Shown: in pieces, positions 5,858 to 7,190 of the stretch
Layout of the letters: each line of letters starts with the position of its first letter
Numbering within the stretch: the first letter of the stretch is position 1
From: Clostridia bacterium
GTDB taxonomy: Bacteria; Bacillota; Clostridia; Christensenellales; HGM11417
Assembly (NCBI GenBank): GCA_017407365.1
Contig: JAFQWR010000178.1
Span: forward strand, 1 to 7,190
Direction of reading: 5' to 3'
Length of the DNA: 7,190 nucleotides
The notes under the pieces: model-generated
The model's input: only the letters and a program-made list of their open reading frames with translations
Database searches by the model: none
Told to the model about the DNA's origin: nothing
Made by a program: the position numbers and the translations under genes

Positions 5858-5889
5858 CCCAAAAAGAAAAGGAGGAATGTAGCAAATGA
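5743..5889 (+). CDS. Possible 48-aa leader peptide overlapping the next start
   Basis: A small frame begins at ATG 5743 in the apical hairpin of the structured RNA, preceded by AGGGAG (5733-5738) with only four bases of spacing. It runs through the terminator and ends at TGA 5887-5889, overlapping the collagen-like gene's ATG as ATGA. Its first part is rich in aromatic residues (FWYFCLFLYLC, residues 3-13), followed by Cys- and Lys-containing sequence. If translated, ribosomes would disrupt the terminator and could couple to the next gene. The ribosome binding site is sequestered in the middle stem, the spacing is short, and chance openness of the frame is quite possible, so this is a weak call. 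Confidence 0.2.
   Translation: MPFWYFCLFLYLCGERLCRSKAKCLMGNAFVFADAFFISQKEKEECSK
5823..5853 (+). terminator. Intrinsic terminator upstream of the collagen-like gene
   Basis: AAATGCGTTCG (5823-5833) pairs with CGGACGCATTT (5840-5850) around the loop TTTTTG, and six Ts (5848-5853) follow. It lies after the nested stem structure and 16 bases before the ribosome binding site AAGGAGG (5869-5875). GGGAAAT (5820-5826) could alternatively pair with ATTTCCC (5854-5860), giving a longer stem with a different base. Because it precedes the ribosome binding site, it either ends a separate small RNA or controls read-through into the gene. Confidence 0.8.
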
Positions 5890-7190
5890 AAAAGGCAATT
5901 GTAGTATTGGTATGCGCATTGGTTGCGGTCAGCTCGCTGTGTGTGGGCTTGTATGTCGGCAAGGGCGAGCCCGGGCCGCAGGGCGAAAAGGGCGACGTCG
6001 GCGCAGGCGGCAAATCTGCCTACGAGCTTGCGGTAGAAGAGGGCTTCGAGGGCTCGGTAGAGGCGTGGCTACTTTCGCTTGTTGGCAAAACGGGTGAAAC
6101 GGGCGCGGCTGTAACCTCGCTCGAAAAGACGTCCTCAAACGGTCTTACCGACACCTACACCGTGTCGTTCAGCGACGGCACCACCCAGCAGCTCACCGTC
6201 ACCAACGGTCAGAACGGCAACGATGGCGTCAGCATCACCGACGTTTCGTTCACAGGCTCAGAGGGGGCCACCGATACCTACACCATCTCGCTCAGTGACG
6301 GAAGCACCCGTGTGTTTACCGTAACCAACGGCGCTAAGGGCGATCAGGGCGATAAAGGTGATAAGGGCGACAAGGGCGACAAGGGCGACGCAGGTAAATC
6401 TGCGTATGAAATCGCCAAGGAGAACGGCTTTGAGGGCTCGGTAGAGGAGTGGCTGCTCTCGCTTGTAGGCGATAAGGGCGATATTGGTGCAGAGGTAACC
6501 GCCGTCACAAAGACGGGCACCAGCGGTCTTGTCGATACCTACACCATACTGTTCTCTAACGGAAGCATCAGCAACTTTACCGTCACCAACGCCAACGGCA
6601 TCACCAAAATCGAAAAAACGGCGTCGAGCGGTCTTACCGATATCTACACCGTCACCTTGACTGACGGCAAAACCTACCCCTTCACCGTAACCAACGGCGC
6701 TAAGGGCGATCAGGGTGATAAGGGCGATCAGGGCGACAAGGGCGATAAAGGTGACAAGGGTGATAAGGGTGACAAGGGCGATACCGGCAGATCGGTGGAA
6801 TTCCGTGTGCAGGGATATTACTTCCAGTGGAAGTATACCGATGAGGATGCAAGCGCATGGCGAACGCTCTACAATATGGATGGCTTGGCGGCGCCCGAAG
6901 GACTGGTTTCCGTTCGCTTTATGCCCGAGGGTGGCTCTATGAATGGGTATTCCGAAACGGTTTACGTCACCGCAGGCGCATCCATTCTGCTCCCCACGCC
7001 TCAAAAACACGGCTACACCTTTATGGGCTGGGGAATCTCGAAGAGTGACGGCTACCCTTCTACGGGGGTCTACCGCGTGCATGAAAGCCAGAGGCTCTAC
7101 GCCATTTGGCAGGCAGGCGCTGCAATTACGGGCACCAAAATATATACGCTCAGCGATTTTACAAAAATCAAAAACAATCTTTCGGGCACC
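5886..7190 (+). CDS. Exported modular collagen-like surface protein, incomplete at the window end
   Basis: At least 435 residues; the frame is open to the last base. The start at 5886 has AAGGAGG (5869-5875) ten bases upstream. Residues 1-25 form a basic-then-hydrophobic signal peptide or membrane anchor. Gly-X-Y collagen-like tracts follow at 27-42, 149-170 and 271-301, the last two mostly GDK triplets. Two copies of a helical linker (SAYEL...WLLSLVG at 42-67 and 170-195) and four beta-type repeats with a DTYT...FTVTNG pattern (76-108, 117-149, 204-235, 239-271) alternate with them. FQWKYTDE (313-320) is a junction often seen after bacterial collagen tracts. Residues 341-410 resemble an InlB/Flg_new (Listeria-Bacteroides) repeat, with GYTFMGWG and LYAIW. 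From 415 a new domain begins (IYTLSDFTKI) and is cut off. The protein is probably surface-attached, in adhesion or matrix; no wall anchor is visible because the C terminus is missing. Confidence 0.9.
   Translation, partial: MKKAIVVLVCALVAVSSLCVGLYVGKGEPGPQGEKGDVGAGGKSAYELAVEEGFEGSVEAWLLSLVGKTGETGAAVTSLEKTSSNGLTDTYTVSFSDGTTQQLTVTNGQNGNDGVSITDVSFTGSEGATDTYTISLSDGSTRVFTVTNGAKGDQGDKGDKGDKGDKGDAGKSAYEIAKENGFEGSVEEWLLSLVGDKGDIGAEVTAVTKTGTSGLVDTYTILFSNGSISNFTVTNANGITKIEKTASSGLTDIYTVTLTDGKTYPFTVTNGAKGDQGDKGDQGDKGDKGDKGDKGDKGDTGRSVEFRVQGYYFQWKYTDEDASAWRTLYNMDGLAAPEGLVSVRFMPEGGSMNGYSETVYVTAGASILLPTPQKHGYTFMGWGISKSDGYPSTGVYRVHESQRLYAIWQAGAAITGTKIYTLSDFTKIKNNLSGT
6009..6086 (+). repeat. KSAYE linker module, copy 1
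   Basis: Encodes residues 42-67 of the collagen-like protein. It repeats at 6393-6470, sharing KSAYE, GFEGSVE and WLLSLVG with mostly synonymous base changes. This predicted helical module commonly sits between collagen-like tracts in gut Bacillota proteins. Confidence 0.75.
6111..6209 (+). repeat. Beta-type repeat, first of four (also 6234-6332, 6495-6590, 6600-6698)
   Basis: Four copies of a 32-33-residue unit, each with a variable first strand, then D-T/I-Y-T, a strand, S/T-D/N-G, and FTVTN or LTVTN. They occur in pairs between collagen-like tracts. The copies diverge in sequence, so they are not recent duplications. Each probably forms a small beta hairpin or sandwich element. Confidence 0.75.
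6330..6395 (+). repeat. 9-bp tandem repeat coding Gly-Asp-Lys (collagen-like tract 2)
   Basis: Seven Gly-X-Y triplets plus a closing Gly, built mostly from the nonamer GGCGAYAAG with GGC/GGT and AAG/AAA variation. The purine-rich repeat could vary in copy number by slippage in steps of three residues without breaking the frame. Confidence 0.8.
6393..6470 (+). repeat. KSAYE linker module, copy 2
   Basis: Encodes residues 170-195, the second copy of the module at 6009-6086. It again follows a collagen-like tract directly and precedes the third beta-type repeat, so the protein is built from duplicated larger blocks. Confidence 0.75.
6696..6788 (+). repeat. 9-bp tandem repeat coding Gly-Asp-Lys/Gln (collagen-like tract 3)
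   Basis: Ten Gly-X-Y triplets plus Gly (residues 271-301), mostly GDK with two GDQ. It starts with the same GAKGDQGDKGD junction as tract 2, right after a TVTN beta repeat, pointing to block duplication followed by independent change in repeat number. Confidence 0.8.
6909..7115 (+). other. InlB/Flg_new-like domain within the collagen-like protein
   Basis: Residues about 342-410 show the usual order for a Listeria-Bacteroides repeat (PF09479-like): a strand with VRFMPEGG, VTAGASILLP..., GYTFMGWGIS and a closing LYAIW. Such domains occur in exported adhesins as stalk or binding modules. The assignment is by motif reading only. Confidence 0.65.

Noticed and set aside
6330..6788. CRISPR-like repetition
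   Set aside because: The repeats are contiguous 9-bp coding units for collagen-like triplets, with no spacers.
6258..7082. Long antisense reading frame with Leu/Ile/Ala-Val-Thr repeats
   Set aside because: It is the mirror of the Gly-Asp-Lys and TVTNG repeats of the collagen-like gene, has no ribosome binding site and no sensible domain order.

Overview
The window looks like a chromosomal segment of a low-GC-lineage but moderately GC-rich Bacillota, most likely a gut-associated Clostridia member. The reasons are strong AAGGAGG-type ribosome binding sites, sigma-A promoters (one a perfect TTGACA-17-TATAAT), intrinsic terminators, and the families present: a YwaF/TIGR02206-like membrane protein, an EF2568-type class V aminotransferase, DUF3343, a clostridial-type GT28 diacylglycerol glycosyltransferase and a collagen-like surface protein. 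No tRNA, rRNA, transposase, phage gene or CRISPR array is visible. Species cannot be named from the sequence alone.

Layout. 79-882 (+) is a multi-pass membrane protein of the YwaF/TMEM164-like group. It converges on a small helical hypothetical protein (900-1166, -), which is divergent from a second small helical protein (1320-1595, +). The gap between those two holds a good rho-independent terminator hairpin (1239-1268, +) ahead of the 1320 gene. 1731-2876 (-) is a PLP-dependent cysteine desulfurase-like enzyme, divergent from a 73-aa DUF3343 protein (2956-3177, +). Together these suggest sulfur or selenium handling. Their shared 79-bp promoter region can form a pseudoknot-like fold. 3409-4524 (-) is a GT28/MGDG-synthase-like glycolipid glycosyltransferase with its own terminator at 3176-3230. 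4764-5546 (+) is a six-helix membrane protein of unknown function, with a consensus promoter and a strong terminator, so it forms a one-gene transcription unit.

5671-5885 is the most unusual non-coding part. An extended -10 promoter is placed so that transcription would begin at the first base of a long nested inverted repeat (10 bp + 10 bp + 7 bp stems). This is followed by an intrinsic terminator and only then by the ribosome binding site of the next gene, so it is either a standalone structured RNA of about 150 nt or an attenuating leader. A 48-codon reading frame starts in the apical hairpin, runs through the terminator and overlaps the next start codon as ATGA.

5886 to the window end (+) is an incomplete gene for an exported modular protein: signal/anchor segment, three collagen-like Gly-X-Y tracts, two copies of a KSAYE...WLLSLVG linker, four beta-type DTYT...FTVTNG repeats, an InlB/Flg_new-like repeat, and the start of another domain cut off by the window edge.

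Apart from the aminotransferase/DUF3343 pair, the genes look like independent transcription units rather than one pathway. The glycosyltransferase, the two membrane proteins and the collagen-like protein all relate to the cell envelope.
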